46,867 bases of DNA from Myxococcales bacterium (GCA_903970525.1 CAJCIZ010000007.1:1-46867); one strand, 5' to 3'; numbered from the stretch's first letter, positions 1 to 9,112 are shown. The notes: generated by a model from the sequence alone, not told the origin. A program made the numbers and translations.

Positions 1-2292
1 CAGTGTATCACCATCAATTAAATCATCACGCACGGCATTACGGATGGCTTTTTCAATCGGTTCTGCCGTAATGGCTTTTCCTAACGCATCTTCAATATTG
101 GTTAAAATATTGCTCTCCACGGGAGAAAGAAAAATACCTGCCGTCAAACGCTCACGTGTTTCTGTAGGCGATAATAATAATTGTGAAATTTTATGTGATA
201 AATCATCTTGGGGCTTTTTAAAATGTTGTCCTAAAGGAAAAATCAACACTCTCAAAATCATCGCAACCCAACGATTAGGGAAGTTTTGCAGAATTTCACC
301 TATGGTTGTTTGAATTTGAAATAACAAGGTTTGGCAAGACCACTCGACAATCGGTAAATCATCTAACGGTTCGCCATCACTGTGATAATGCTTCAAAACC
401 GTGGATAACAGATATAAATAACTTAAAATATCGCCTAAGCGTGCAGAAATGCTTTCTTTACGTTTGAGCGAACCCCTTAAGACTATTAAAGAAACATCAG
501 CCATTAAGGCAAATGCCGCGCTGAAACGAGTCACTTGTTTGAAATATTTTTTCATCACACCTTTTGGCACTTTGACAAATCTACCGCTGGTGATGCTAGT
601 AATGAAAGCACGAACAATATTGCTTATGGTATAACCCATATGACTGAAAATCGTTTTATCAAACGCATTTAAACTTTCTTCTGGCACTGTGATTTTTGCT
701 GCAACTAATTCAGCTAAAATATAAGGGTGGCAGCGCATCGCGCCTTGTCCAAAAATAATCATATTTCGCGTTAAAATATTTGCGCCTTCCACTGTAATTG
801 AAATCGGTACAGATTCATAACCCCGCGCAAGATAATTTTTAGGGCCTAGACAGATACCTTTACCGCCATGAATATCCATCGCATCATTTGCGACTTTTCT
901 ACCTAATTCTGTTGCATGGTATTTTACAATAGCAGAAGCAATCGCGGGTTTTTCTCCCATATCAATTGTGACTGCAGCAAATGTACGCGCAGCATCAATC
1001 ATATAAGTATGACAAGCAATCCGCGTCAAGACTTCTTCAACCCCTTCAAATCGACCTATTGATGTATTAAATTGTCGACGAATTCTGGCATAAGCGCCTG
1101 TGGCAAATGCCAACATTTTAGAGCCACCGGTACTGCTTGCCGGTAATGAAATCGCTCTGCCTGCGGCTAAACATTCCATAAGCATGCGCCAGCCTTGCCC
1201 TGCCATTTCAACGCCGCCAATAATCCATTCCACCGGAATAAAGACATCTTTGCCGTGAATAGGACCATTTTGAAAAACGATGTTCAGTGGGAAATGTCTA
1301 CGACCAATAGAAATACCCGCAGTCTCTCGCGGGATTAATGCACAAGTAATACCATATTTTGTTTTACTTCCTATGAGATGATCCGGATCAAATAATTTGA
1401 AAGCTAAACCGATGACGGTTGCGACGGGCGCTAACGTGATATAGCGTTTATTAAAATTTAAGCGTATGCCTATTACTTTTTTCCCTTCGTGCTCACCCCA
1501 ACAAACAATACCAGTATCTGGAATAGATCCTGCGTCAGAACCTGCCTCGGGACCAGTTAATGCAAAACAAGGAATTTCCTCGCCTTTTGCTAATCTGGGT
1601 AAATAATAATTTTTCTGTTCTGTCGTGCCATAATGCAATAGTAATTCAGCAGGTCCCAAAGAATTCGGCACTGAAACTGTTGATGCTGCTGTGCCACTGA
1701 CCGCATAAATTTTTGTTAAAATTTGTGAATGCGCGTAAGCTGAAAAAGCTTTTCCGCCATATTCTTTTGGAATGATTAAGCCAAAAAATCCTTGCTCACG
1801 AATGTATTGCCAAACTTCTGGCGGCAAATCAGCGAGTTGATGTGTGATTTCCCAGTCGTTTAACATGCCGCATAAAACATCAACTGGCCCATCTAGAAAA
1901 GCTTGTTCATCCGCTGTTAATTGTGGTTTAGGAAATGCTAAAAATTTTTCCCAATTCGGCGCGCCTCGAAATAAATCACCTTCCCACGTGACACTACCTG
2001 CTGCTAACGCTTCTTTTTCAGTACGTGAGATCGATGGCATGACACTACGATAAAAATTTAAAATGCGCGAACTGATTAATTTACGACGCAGCGGAAAAAT
2101 ATTGAGTGGCATTAACAGCAAAATAAACACCGTCCAGGTACAAACAACATCCCAAGAAGGAACACCACTAAAACGTGAGAAGAACAGCAATAGAATAGTA
2201 ATCGAAAGTGTCCAGACTAACAAAGACGCGCGATGGTAAGCTAATGTGCCAAAACATATTATGAACAATATAAACCAATGAAATCCTGTCAT
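1..2292 (-). CDS. fadE: Acyl-CoA dehydrogenase FadE, C-terminus cut by window edge
   Basis: FadE catalyses the first, FAD-dependent step of fatty-acid beta-oxidation (acyl-CoA to trans-2-enoyl-CoA). Reading back from an ATG at 2292, the frame is open for 764 codons to the window edge with no stop; E. coli FadE is 814 residues, so roughly the last 50 residues are missing. The N-terminus has hydrophobic membrane segments (first ~75 residues), then the acyl-CoA dehydrogenase domains. Visible family motifs include LTGPEAGSDAGS, and TVEGANILTRN further on. The start is supported by an AAGG ribosome-binding site about 7 bases upstream. It follows hpt by 19 bases on the same strand, so nagZ-hpt-fadE may be one transcript. 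Identification is secure; the 3' end cannot be seen. Confidence 0.93.
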   Translation of the reverse strand, partial: MTGFHWFILFIICFGTLAYHRASLLVWTLSITILLLFFSRFSGVPSWDVVCTWTVFILLLMPLNIFPLRRKLISSRILNFYRSVMPSISRTEKEALAAGSVTWEGDLFRGAPNWEKFLAFPKPQLTADEQAFLDGPVDVLCGMLNDWEITHQLADLPPEVWQYIREQGFFGLIIPKEYGGKAFSAYAHSQILTKIYAVSGTAASTVSVPNSLGPAELLLHYGTTEQKNYYLPRLAKGEEIPCFALTGPEAGSDAGSIPDTGIVCWGEHEGKKVIGIRLNFNKRYITLAPVATVIGLAFKLFDPDHLIGSKTKYGITCALIPRETAGISIGRRHFPLNIVFQNGPIHGKDVFIPVEWIIGGVEMAGQGWRMLMECLAAGRAISLPASSTGGSKMLAFATGAYARIRRQFNTSIGRFEGVEEVLTRIACHTYMIDAARTFAAVTIDMGEKPAIASAIVKYHATELGRKVANDAMDIHGGKGICLGPKNYLARGYESVPISITVEGANILTRNMIIFGQGAMRCHPYILAELVAAKITVPEESLNAFDKTIFSHMGYTISNIVRAFITSITSGRFVKVPKGVMKKYFKQVTRFSAAFALMADVSLIVLRGSLKRKESISARLGDILSYLYLLSTVLKHYHSDGEPLDDLPIVEWSCQTLLFQIQTTIGEILQNFPNRWVAMILRVLIFPLGQHFKKPQDDLSHKISQLLLSPTETRERLTAGIFLSPVESNILTNIEDALGKAITAEPIEKAIRNAVRDDLIDGDTL

Positions 2293-2311
2293 TTGATTAC
2301 CTTATCTGCTT

Positions 2312-2884
2312 CTATTGATGCTCATCTGCCACGGCATAAATACCGGGAATATTTCGTAAATATTCTTCGTAATCTAATCCAAATCCAAATAAATACCTAT
2401 CATCTGTGATCAAACCATTAAAATCGGGTTCAAAGTTTACGCCTGGTTCTCTTTTACGTTGCTTGTTCACCATCACAGCAGAATACACTTCTTTCGCATT
2501 CGCTTGTTTGCAGTAATCAATAATCGCTGCCAAGGTTAAACCACCATCCATGACATCATCAAAAATTAAAACGGTACGATCTTTTAAATTTTGGCGTGGC
2601 TCAACTAACCAGTGCAAATCACCGCCGCGTGTTGAGCTGCGATAGCGTGTCACATGGATATAATCGACTTCTAACGGAAAATTTAAGCGTGTGAGCAAAT
2701 GACCTAGCGGAATTAAACCGCCAATCATCACACAAAGAATCAGAGGATTTTTCCCTTTTAATTTTTTTGTAATGGCTTCGCTCATATTATCTAGCGCTTG
2801 CTCAATTTCATCAAAACTATGAATTAAATCTGCTGAATCTAATACATTTTGGATCTTATCGTGTGTCGTATTCATTGTTTCCAT
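2312..2884 (-). CDS. hpt: Hypoxanthine-guanine phosphoribosyltransferase
   Basis: Purine salvage enzyme joining hypoxanthine or guanine to PRPP to make IMP or GMP in the cytoplasm. The 190-residue protein has the type I phosphoribosyltransferase fold, with the PRPP-binding motif IFDDVMDGGLTLAA near residues 107-120 and a later GFGLDYEEYLRN segment typical of the C-terminal hood. The start ATG overlaps the nagZ stop by one base (TAATG), pointing to translational coupling; a second ATG three codons in is an equally plausible start. The hpt-nagZ pairing is also known from other gammaproteobacteria. Whether it prefers hypoxanthine or guanine cannot be read from the sequence. Confidence 0.9.
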   Translation of the reverse strand: METMNTTHDKIQNVLDSADLIHSFDEIEQALDNMSEAITKKLKGKNPLILCVMIGGLIPLGHLLTRLNFPLEVDYIHVTRYRSSTRGGDLHWLVEPRQNLKDRTVLIFDDVMDGGLTLAAIIDYCKQANAKEVYSAVMVNKQRKREPGVNFEPDFNGLITDDRYLFGFGLDYEEYLRNIPGIYAVADEHQ

Positions 2885-3921
2885 TAGCTTCCCATTGTTA
2901 AGTTGTGAGTTAAAAAATGATGTTTTTCATGCCATATTTTTGATTGCTTCAATGCTGTGGGTATGCGGGTGAAATTTCCTTGCATACGTTCTAGCTTATC
3001 TTTTGCTACTTGAAAACGTTGTTGCGATAATCCGTCTAGTGTTTTCACGACACTTTCTCTGAGATGAGAAATAGAAGCAAAATCACAACCCGCTTCTAAT
3101 GCCGCTTGCACACGATCAGGAAATCCGCCTGCTATTTTTGCGCCTTCCATACATAAATCATCTGAAAAAACCGTGCCAGAAAATTTTAACTGTTCACGTA
3201 ACACTGTTTTAATCCAATGTGGTGAAAATCCCACCGCTCTTTCATCGATAGCCGGATACAGAATATGCGCAGCCATGACGCCCTGAATGCCCGAGGCAAT
3301 CAAACGTGAAAAAGGCACTAAATCTTCTTTTGCGACTTCTTCAAAGGTGCGTTGATCGACGGGTAAATCTAAATGTGAATCAATATGTACAGAACCGTGA
3401 CCAGGAAAATGCTTACCTACGGATGCCATACCGGCTTCTTGCATACCTTGTGTGAACGCTTGTGTTAAGAGAATCACGACATCAGATTGTCTATGAAAAG
3501 CGCGATCTCCGATTACAGTACTGACACCGTGATCAATATCCAACACAGGCGCAAAACTTAAATCAATCCCGACTTCTAATAATTCTGCAGCCATTAGCCA
3601 GCCACAATTTTTGGCGAGCTGCACGGCTTCTTCTGGGGATCTATCATAGAATTTGCCTATTTCATCCATGCTAGGTAAGCGTGTAAAGCCTTCTCTGAAT
3701 CTTTGTACGCGACCACCTTCATGATCGACTGTGAGTAAAAGCGGTTTATGCGTTGCCTGACGGATTGTTCTGCAAAGTTCTTTGATTTGCTCGGGGGATT
3801 CATAATTATGCTTAAAGAAAATCACACCGCCGGTTAAAGGATGCTGCAGCATTTCACGCTCTTCTGCGGAAAGCTCAGTGCCTAACAGATCAAATATGAT
3901 AGGGCCTACGGTGGATGTCAT
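2884..3921 (-). CDS. nagZ: Beta-N-acetylhexosaminidase NagZ
   Basis: Cytoplasmic glycoside hydrolase family 3 enzyme that removes N-acetylglucosamine from anhydro-muropeptides during peptidoglycan recycling. The length (345 residues) is normal. Visible signatures are VDHEGGRVQRF (65-75), the KHFPGHG...DSH histidine loop (170-183) that serves as the family's unusual acid/base, and the SDDL aspartates (254-255) that include the nucleophile. No signal peptide is seen, consistent with cytoplasmic action. The start has an AAGGA ribosome-binding site, and a good promoter lies just upstream (3948-3976). In many bacteria loss of this step alters AmpC induction, but no ampC is in this window. Confidence 0.95.
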   Translation of the reverse strand: MTSTVGPIIFDLLGTELSAEEREMLQHPLTGGVIFFKHNYESPEQIKELCRTIRQATHKPLLLTVDHEGGRVQRFREGFTRLPSMDEIGKFYDRSPEEAVQLAKNCGWLMAAELLEVGIDLSFAPVLDIDHGVSTVIGDRAFHRQSDVVILLTQAFTQGMQEAGMASVGKHFPGHGSVHIDSHLDLPVDQRTFEEVAKEDLVPFSRLIASGIQGVMAAHILYPAIDERAVGFSPHWIKTVLREQLKFSGTVFSDDLCMEGAKIAGGFPDRVQAALEAGCDFASISHLRESVVKTLDGLSQQRFQVAKDKLERMQGNFTRIPTALKQSKIWHEKHHFLTHNLTMGS

Positions 3922-3947
3922 GTGCTATCGTCCTTAATGATTTGCCG

Positions 3948-3976
3948 ATTATACACAGGGCGCTATGTCATTTCAC
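3948..3976 (-). promoter_or_regulatory. Putative sigma70 promoter for nagZ-hpt
   Basis: On the minus strand a perfect TATAAT -10 box (3948-3953) is preceded after exactly 17 bases by GTGAAA (3971-3976, 4 of 6 matches to TTGACA). The -35 box falls inside the left arm of the palindromic repeat at 3971-4001. Position and spacing fit a start site about 20-25 bases upstream of the nagZ ATG. This is a visual match only. Confidence 0.5.
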
Positions 3977-4001
3977 CTCTCCCCTTGTGGGAGAGGTGAA
4001 A
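3971..4001. repeat. Short palindromic repeat, family R1, perfect copy
   Basis: A perfect 13-bp inverted repeat (TTTCACCTCTCCC, 3971-3983, against 3989-4001) around a 5-base loop (CTTGT). It lies between the divergent nagZ and prmB genes. Related sequences occur at 17026-17051 and, with a longer loop, at 20566-20620. Read as protein it produces the spurious N-terminal extension of the prmB frame. Confidence 0.8.
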
Positions 4002-4069
4002 GACGGCAGATGATTACTTATGTTGTAATAGGTATAATCAACTCTCCACTGACTTCGAGACCCAAATCC

Positions 4070-4984
4070 ATGACCGAACTCTCAGAATTACACACCATCC
4101 GCGATCTCACCCGCTGGGCTGTGACACAATTTAACGCAGCTGGCTTATATTTTGGACACGGCACAGAAAATGCCTGGGATGAAGCTGTCGCATTAATCTT
4201 TCATACCCTACATTTAACTCATGACTTATTCCCTACTGTATTAGACGCTCGCCTCACGCCAAAAGAGCGCGATGAACTACAACGCCTAATCCAACGTCGC
4301 ATCACCGATCGCATCCCTGTTCCCTATCTCACACATGAAGCCTGGTTTGCCGGATTACCTTTCTTTGTCGATGAGCGCGTCTTAGTGCCCCGCTCACCTA
4401 TTGCTGAATTAATTGAAAGCGAATTTGAACCTTGGATTGAAACAGACACTGTTCATCACATTTTAGATTTATGCACAGGCAGCGCTTGTATCGCAATTGC
4501 TTGCGCAAAAGCCTTCCCACACGCTGATGTCGATGCCAGCGATATTTCAGAAGATGCACTCGTCGTCGCAAAAATAAATGTCGTGCGCCATGAAGTCTCA
4601 GATCAAGTGCATTTATTGCATTCTGATTTATTTAATAATATTCCTGCGAAGAAATACGATTTAATCATCAGCAACCCGCCTTATGTAGATGCGGATGATA
4701 TGTCAACCTTACCCAAAGAATATCTACACGAACCTAAACTCGGTTTAGCCGGTGGTCAAACAGGATTAGATTTTGCTATTCAAATTTTACAAAAAGCTCC
4801 TGCTTATTTGTCCCCTCATGGAACTTTAATTGTTGAAGTCGGCAATAGCGAACATGCTTTAGCCGAACAATTTCCTGAGATCCCATTTACTTGGCTGGAA
4901 TTCCAACGCGGCGGTGGCGGCGTATTTATGTTAAGCGCAAAACAATTAAAAGAGTGCCGACAATACTTGAAAAGTGAAGCTTAG
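4070..4984 (+). CDS. prmB: Ribosomal protein L3 N5-glutamine methyltransferase PrmB
   Basis: SAM-dependent methyltransferase of the HemK/PrmB group, which methylates a glutamine on ribosomal protein uL3. The C-terminal Rossmann domain shows LDLCTGSACIAIACA (SAM-binding glycine loop) and the catalytic NPPYVD motif. The frame is open upstream to 3965, but that extension is made from a palindromic repeat (R1), so I place the start at 4070 (MTELSELHTI), giving 304 residues, close to the ~310 of E. coli PrmB. The sequence VPRSPIAELIE, with the R-S-P that separates PrmB from PrmC, supports PrmB over the release-factor methyltransferase. aroC follows after three bases, the same order as in E. coli. 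Confidence 0.9.
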   Translation: MTELSELHTIRDLTRWAVTQFNAAGLYFGHGTENAWDEAVALIFHTLHLTHDLFPTVLDARLTPKERDELQRLIQRRITDRIPVPYLTHEAWFAGLPFFVDERVLVPRSPIAELIESEFEPWIETDTVHHILDLCTGSACIAIACAKAFPHADVDASDISEDALVVAKINVVRHEVSDQVHLLHSDLFNNIPAKKYDLIISNPPYVDADDMSTLPKEYLHEPKLGLAGGQTGLDFAIQILQKAPAYLSPHGTLIVEVGNSEHALAEQFPEIPFTWLEFQRGGGGVFMLSAKQLKECRQYLKSEA

Positions 4985-4987
4985 AAA

Positions 4988-6076
4988 ATGTCAGGCAATA
5001 CTTTAGGAAAAATATTTACTGTGACAACATTTGGTGAAAGTCATGGTCCCGCTTACGGCTGCATCATTGATGGTTGCCCACCTGGATTAGAACTTTCACC
5101 TGAAGACATTCAAAAAGAATTAAATCGACGTCGTCCTGGTGCATCACGCTACACTTCTCAGCGCCGCGAAGCCGATGAAATTCAAATTTTATCTGGCGTG
5201 TTTGAAGGTAAAACTACTGGCACGCCTATCGGGTTGCTGGTCGCTAACACTGATCAACGCGCAAGTGATTATGAAGAATTGAAAAATTCATTTCGCCCGG
5301 GTCATGCAGATTTTACGTATCAAAAAAAATATGGTATTCGTGATCATCGTGGTGGTGGACGAGCATCCGCTAGAGAAACTGTGATGCGTGTTGCAGCAGG
5401 TGCGATTGCAAAAAAATATTTGCAACAACGTTACGGCATTCTGATTCAAGGATATCTTGCTCAATTAGGTCCTATCGCTATTGAAATGATAGATTTGAAC
5501 GAAACAGAAAATAATCCTTTCTTTTGTCCTAATACCACACAAGTTTCAGAATTAGAAAATTTTATCACTGAGATACGAAAACAAGGTGACTCAATTGGGG
5601 CAAGAATTAATGTGCGGGCAGCTCGAGTCCCTGTTGGTTTAGGTGAGCCTGTGTTTAATCGATTAGATGCTGATCTTGCGCATGCGCTTATGAGTATTAA
5701 CGCGGTGAAAGGTGTTGAGATTGGTGCGGGATTTCAAGCGGTGACGCAGAAAGGTTCTGAGCATAGAGATGAAATGACGGCGGAAAAATTTCTGTCTAAT
5801 AATGCAGGCGGCATATTAGGTGGGATTTCTACAGGGCAAACAATTACTGCAAGTATTGCACTAAAGCCTGCGTCTAGTATTACACTGCCTGCTCAATCAG
5901 TTGATGTGGATGGAAATGAAATATCTGTAAGTACAACTGGACGTCATGATCCTTGCGTGGGAATTCGCGCCGTGCCGATAGCTGAAGCCATGATGGCTAT
6001 TGTGTTGATGGATCACTTGTTGCGTGATCGGGCACAGAATGCTGATGTTAACCGCGCTTCCTCTCTTCTCTTTTAA
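4988..6076 (+). CDS. aroC: Chorismate synthase
   Basis: Last enzyme of the shikimate pathway: reduced-FMN-dependent conversion of 5-enolpyruvylshikimate-3-phosphate to chorismate. The 362-residue length matches the family (361 in E. coli). Signatures include [18 protein letters not shown] at the N-terminus, [17 protein letters not shown], and [19 protein letters not shown]. The gene starts three bases after prmB and is probably co-transcribed with it. Its last 29 bases overlap the 3' end of the convergent abiEii remnant, which may mark the edge of the accessory patch inserted downstream. Confidence 0.96.
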   Translation: MSGNTLGKIFTVTTFGESHGPAYGCIIDGCPPGLELSPEDIQKELNRRRPGASRYTSQRREADEIQILSGVFEGKTTGTPIGLLVANTDQRASDYEELKNSFRPGHADFTYQKKYGIRDHRGGGRASARETVMRVAAGAIAKKYLQQRYGILIQGYLAQLGPIAIEMIDLNETENNPFFCPNTTQVSELENFITEIRKQGDSIGARINVRAARVPVGLGEPVFNRLDADLAHALMSINAVKGVEIGAGFQAVTQKGSEHRDEMTAEKFLSNNAGGILGGISTGQTITASIALKPASSITLPAQSVDVDGNEISVSTTGRHDPCVGIRAVPIAEAMMAIVLMDHLLRDRAQNADVNRASSLLF

Positions 6077-7035
6077 ATTTTCTCACATGCTGCGCCTTCC
6101 AAAGTAAGCCGGGATGCCTGCTAATTTTTTCCTGCATTTCAATATCCGTAGTGATTAACGAGGGCTCAATATTCCCATCATCTAAAAGCCTATCAAAAAA
6201 TTCTCTTTCCTTCTCAGAGAAAAGTAAAAGGCCTGATAACGTCTGTTGACACTCACTCACTCACTAACTTCATCGCCAATGAAGTATTTTGCAACTCTTT
6301 CTGATTCAGTACTGGAATCAGTTTGTTTTGAATCTCTTCACTATCAAACCCAATATCTTCGATTTTTATTGTTCGCCAATCACGTCTATTCATTCCGCCA
6401 TATACAATAAATGCTAGGCGCAACTGATTCATATCAATTTCTTGTCGCAACTGTGTATCAAACAATAAACGATGCGCATCATACAAGTCACGGCTTGCTC
6501 TTCTGGCCATTAGGGCAGTTATCTTTCCAGCAGCAAGTTCATGATAACTTACTAATGGAATATTCTTTGCTTGATACTTCCCAATCAAGCATGAGTCTTT
6601 GACGACTGTCGGCCAAAACATTGCGCGGTACATATATGACAAATCAATTTCCAAATTACCGCCAGGCTGTAGCGCACTGTTATAACTTAATCGCCATTTT
6701 CCACCTGCATGCTCAGTAGCAATCAACTTTACCGTAAAGCCTGATCTTTGACATAAACCAATAATAATAGCTTCTAACTCTTTGCGCTCCTCTATCATAG
6801 TTTTTCGATCAATAGAGCCAATATAGTTAAGATCAATATCAACCGACAGACGTGGCAAGTTAAAATAAAAGAGATTAAGCGCAGTTCCACCTTTCAGCGC
6901 TAATCGTGTCTTTAAATATGTATTTTAAAATAATTCATTGAGAAGCTCAATCAAACGAATAACTTTTTCAAGCATTTCAGGTCTGAAACCAGCTGTCTTC
7001 GCAAGATCTAGCAAATCTTCTTGACGTAAATTCAT
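6048..7035 (-). pseudogene. abiEii: AbiEii-type nucleotidyltransferase toxin gene, broken by a stop and a frameshift
   Basis: Remnant of an AbiE-family toxin (DNA polymerase beta-like nucleotidyltransferase). Reading from the ATG at 7035, two bases after the abiEi stop, the frame gives a normal N-terminus, an in-frame TAA at codon 37 (6925-6927), then KGGTALNLFY (48-57) and the RLSVDIDLNYIG active-site segment with Asp66 and Asp68, still in frame. It then stops at 6253 inside four tandem AGTG units. The last part of the family (DGNIEPSLITTDIE...HPGLLWKAQHVR) continues in another frame to 6048. Removing one AGTG unit joins the frames, giving a protein of about 327 residues. Two independent lesions argue for a dead gene, although a start downstream of the stop could still make the catalytic core. 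Confidence 0.85.
6250..6265 (-). repeat. Four tandem AGTG units at the abiEii frameshift
   Basis: Four perfect copies of the tetranucleotide AGTG (minus strand) lie exactly where the abiEii reading frame breaks. With three copies the frame runs on into the family's conserved C-terminal segment. Replication slippage at this repeat is the simplest explanation for the frameshift. Confidence 0.85.
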
Positions 7036-7037
7036 TC

Positions 7038-7838
7038 TTATTCCTTCCAGGATAGATCTGTTATTTCTGTGGGTATGATTAGATTCCAACGAGCATTGTA
7101 TTTGCCAGCTGTTGATTTTGCTTTATCGAGATAATGTGGTTGTTTAGGTCGGTGCTTTTCTAATTGCTTAAGATGCGACTCGTTAACACGCAGCTCACTT
7201 TGATGTTGTTCCAGATAAAAACCAACGAGTGCTATTGTTGTGGCATTGTTAAGTAATAAAGCATACTCAATCACCTTATCCAAGTCAAAATATTCCACAG
7301 ATTCTAATGAACGCCAAATCTCTTCCCATCCTCCGCTTAAATCTGATCGATCAAGCATATCGACTAGCGTTCGCTCGAAACTTGTTACACGAAGCTGACA
7401 ACCACGATGTAATACTGTTTTAACGCCAAAGAATTGCTGATTCTTTTCACGCAATGATTTTCGGAATAGGACTAACCGGAATACATCATCACGATAAGAG
7501 ATACTAGCTGAGCGAGAACGCGTTAAGATACAAAACTGATGTGTTAAGGAATAACTCTTGCCATAGAAAGCCAATGCGCTATGGTACCCCACCACAGCAT
7601 CGCCCACTAACTTTGCTGCAATAAGATAGGGATCAACCATATATGACTCTGGAGAAGCGCCTTGGGGCACTACCGCATATAATCCTCTTCGGATGCGAAT
7701 TAAGTTACCCGCTTTAATATGGTACGATAGCAGCGCTTCTTGCGTTCTCTCTCCTGCATGCTCCGCTTGCTCCAAAAATTGAGCGTATTCCTGGCTAGTA
7801 AATACAGGATGCTTGCTAAAAAAATCCACTGGTTTCAT
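7038..7838 (-). CDS. abiEi: AbiEi-type antitoxin / transcriptional repressor
   Basis: Antitoxin partner of AbiEii. In characterised AbiE systems this protein has an N-terminal winged-helix domain that binds inverted repeats in its own promoter and a C-terminal domain that neutralises the toxin. Here the N-terminus (HPVFTSQEYAQFLEQA...IRIRRGLYAVVP) matches that DNA-binding domain, and the centre (SALAFYGKSYSLTHQFCILT) matches the abiEi core. The frame is open upstream to 7871, but a GGGGTGA ribosome-binding site six bases before the ATG at 7838 decides the start (266 residues). The gene looks intact while its toxin partner is broken, as expected if the antitoxin outlives the toxin. A large palindrome over its promoter is its likely operator. 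Confidence 0.85.
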   Translation of the reverse strand: MKPVDFFSKHPVFTSQEYAQFLEQAEHAGERTQEALLSYHIKAGNLIRIRRGLYAVVPQGASPESYMVDPYLIAAKLVGDAVVGYHSALAFYGKSYSLTHQFCILTRSRSASISYRDDVFRLVLFRKSLREKNQQFFGVKTVLHRGCQLRVTSFERTLVDMLDRSDLSGGWEEIWRSLESVEYFDLDKVIEYALLLNNATTIALVGFYLEQHQSELRVNESHLKQLEKHRPKQPHYLDKAKSTAGKYNARWNLIIPTEITDLSWKE

Positions 7839-7859
7839 ATTCACCCCACTTGATGAAAA

Positions 7860-7906
7860 TGCAAGAAACACATAGTAATACTATGGGTTTATTGCATTTT
7901 TGTGAA
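7860..7906 (-). promoter_or_regulatory. abiEi promoter overlapped by a 37-bp palindromic operator
   Basis: Minus-strand promoter: TTCACA (7901-7906, 5 of 6 to consensus), a 17-base spacer and TAGTAT (7878-7883, 4 of 6). A 37-bp inverted repeat (7860-7896, centre 7878) with only two mismatched pairs covers the -10 box and most of the spacer; its core is CATAGTAATACTATG. The abiEi start codon is 22 bases downstream. AbiEi proteins are known to repress their own promoters by binding inverted repeats, so this is a strong operator candidate. Confidence 0.7.
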
Positions 7907-7943
7907 GTAAATGAGTGGGTGAGATTAACAGGTACCTAGCGCA

Positions 7944-8764
7944 TCAAACTAAACTAATACCAGTGACACGCTCATTCTCAGGCACAGTGTTAACAAGACC
8001 CGATGCACAAGCCATCTTAGCCTTCTTTCGACTATCATTCGATTGAAACAGCACCAAAGCTTGTGACTCCACAATACTAGAATTAAGTGCATCCACTCGT
8101 GACGTAGTGCCACTCGGTGTTGAAAGCATATCATGTATTACAGTTACAGCTTGTACGGCATTCTCAAACCGAGTGTCATAGTCAAATGTAATATCAATAT
8201 TTAAATCTGCGAATCGGGCTACCAAGTCTTCGCGATTGCATCTTAATCGATGCTCTAAAAGTGGCTTGAAGAGTGTTTCACAGTAATCATGAATATTCGG
8301 CGTGATTAATTTCAATTGATTCAGCGCTACACTGACTGACATACCATTATCTTTGGCAAATTTTATCATATCCGCACGCAAACCCATGTAATAAGGCAAG
8401 CATTCTTCTAAATCTGTTTTACTATAAAACTCTTTTAATGCTAATAACCTTGAATGATATGAACGGATGTTGAAAATGGATATGCGAGTTTATGCAAGGT
8501 CGCTAAATCTTTTTTCATGGCAAGTGACAATCTTACTGCTGAGGCACTATCATTCGGCCTGAAAGGCAATGCAAGTTCATGCTTCGAAGAAGAAAGACTA
8601 AATGTAGGCATAATACTTTCAGGACGAAATAAATTATATGAAACAGCATGCGTCAATTCATGGATGATAATAGACAAAAAATAAATATCTTTAATATGTA
8701 ATATTGAATCTATAATACTAATGCAATTAAAAGTAAGAGAAAATCCGCCCAACTTATGAGGCAT
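7944..8764 (-). pseudogene. Frameshifted gene with an HExxH (zinc protease-like) motif, function unknown
   Basis: Two minus-strand frames fit one broken gene of about 273 codons. The first (8764 to 8441, 107 codons) contains FLSIIIHELTHAVSYN, with the HExxH zinc-metallopeptidase signature at residues 35-39 after a hydrophobic stretch. The second (to 7944) is open from just after a stop near 8490, has no good start of its own, and would continue the protein as LLALKEFYSKTDLEECLPYYMGLRADMIKFAK. The frame change falls between about 8441 and 8490; a run of four T (minus strand) there is a candidate site. No clear ribosome-binding site precedes 8764, so the 5' end may also be lost. I do not recognise a family. 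HExxH occurs by chance in unrelated proteins, so the protease reading is tentative. Confidence 0.5.
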
Positions 8765-8851
8765 CGTTACGTCATATATAGTGTATTACCCGGTAGATAC
8801 GTTTTGAATAAAAACCACAAGGAGCAGTTAAAAGACAGCGCTTAGCGAGGG

Positions 8852-9112
8852 TTAACTTATTTTAATCTGCAACGCATGCACTTCATCAGGAATTAAATCA
8901 TCAAACAACGCATAAATTTCCCTATGCGCCTCTACACGAGATTTATTTGTAAAATGTTGTCCTGACAAAACAACCGTATAATGCCCCGCCCCACCCTGAC
9001 TACCCACATGACCTCTATGCTGATCACTATCATCAATAATCTGTAACTTCTCCGGCGAAAAAGCCGCACTCAAGCGTTCACGCATCACCGCCATACGTTC
9101 AGCCGATGTCAT
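8852..9112 (-). CDS. bolA: BolA family protein
   Basis: Small (86-residue) BolA/IbaG-type protein. BolA proteins pair with monothiol glutaredoxins to handle iron-sulphur clusters and affect cell shape and stress responses. The class II KH-like fold is visible: an N-terminal helix (RMAVMRERLSAAFSPEKL), DDSDQHRGHVGS, then the conserved VVLSGQHFTNKSRVEAHREIYALF. His residues at DQHRGH and in the EAHR segment are the usual ligand positions. Its ATG overlaps the yciB stop by four bases (ATGA), so it is the last gene of the hslO-RND-yciB-bolA transcript. The yciB-bolA neighbourhood recurs in gammaproteobacteria. Confidence 0.92.
   Translation of the reverse strand: MTSAERMAVMRERLSAAFSPEKLQIIDDSDQHRGHVGSQGGAGHYTVVLSGQHFTNKSRVEAHREIYALFDDLIPDEVHALQIKIS

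Noticed and set aside
3965-4069. N-terminal extension of PrmB starting at 3965
   Set aside because: It is encoded by the R1 palindrome and has no relation to PrmB; the ATG at 4070 gives the normal length.
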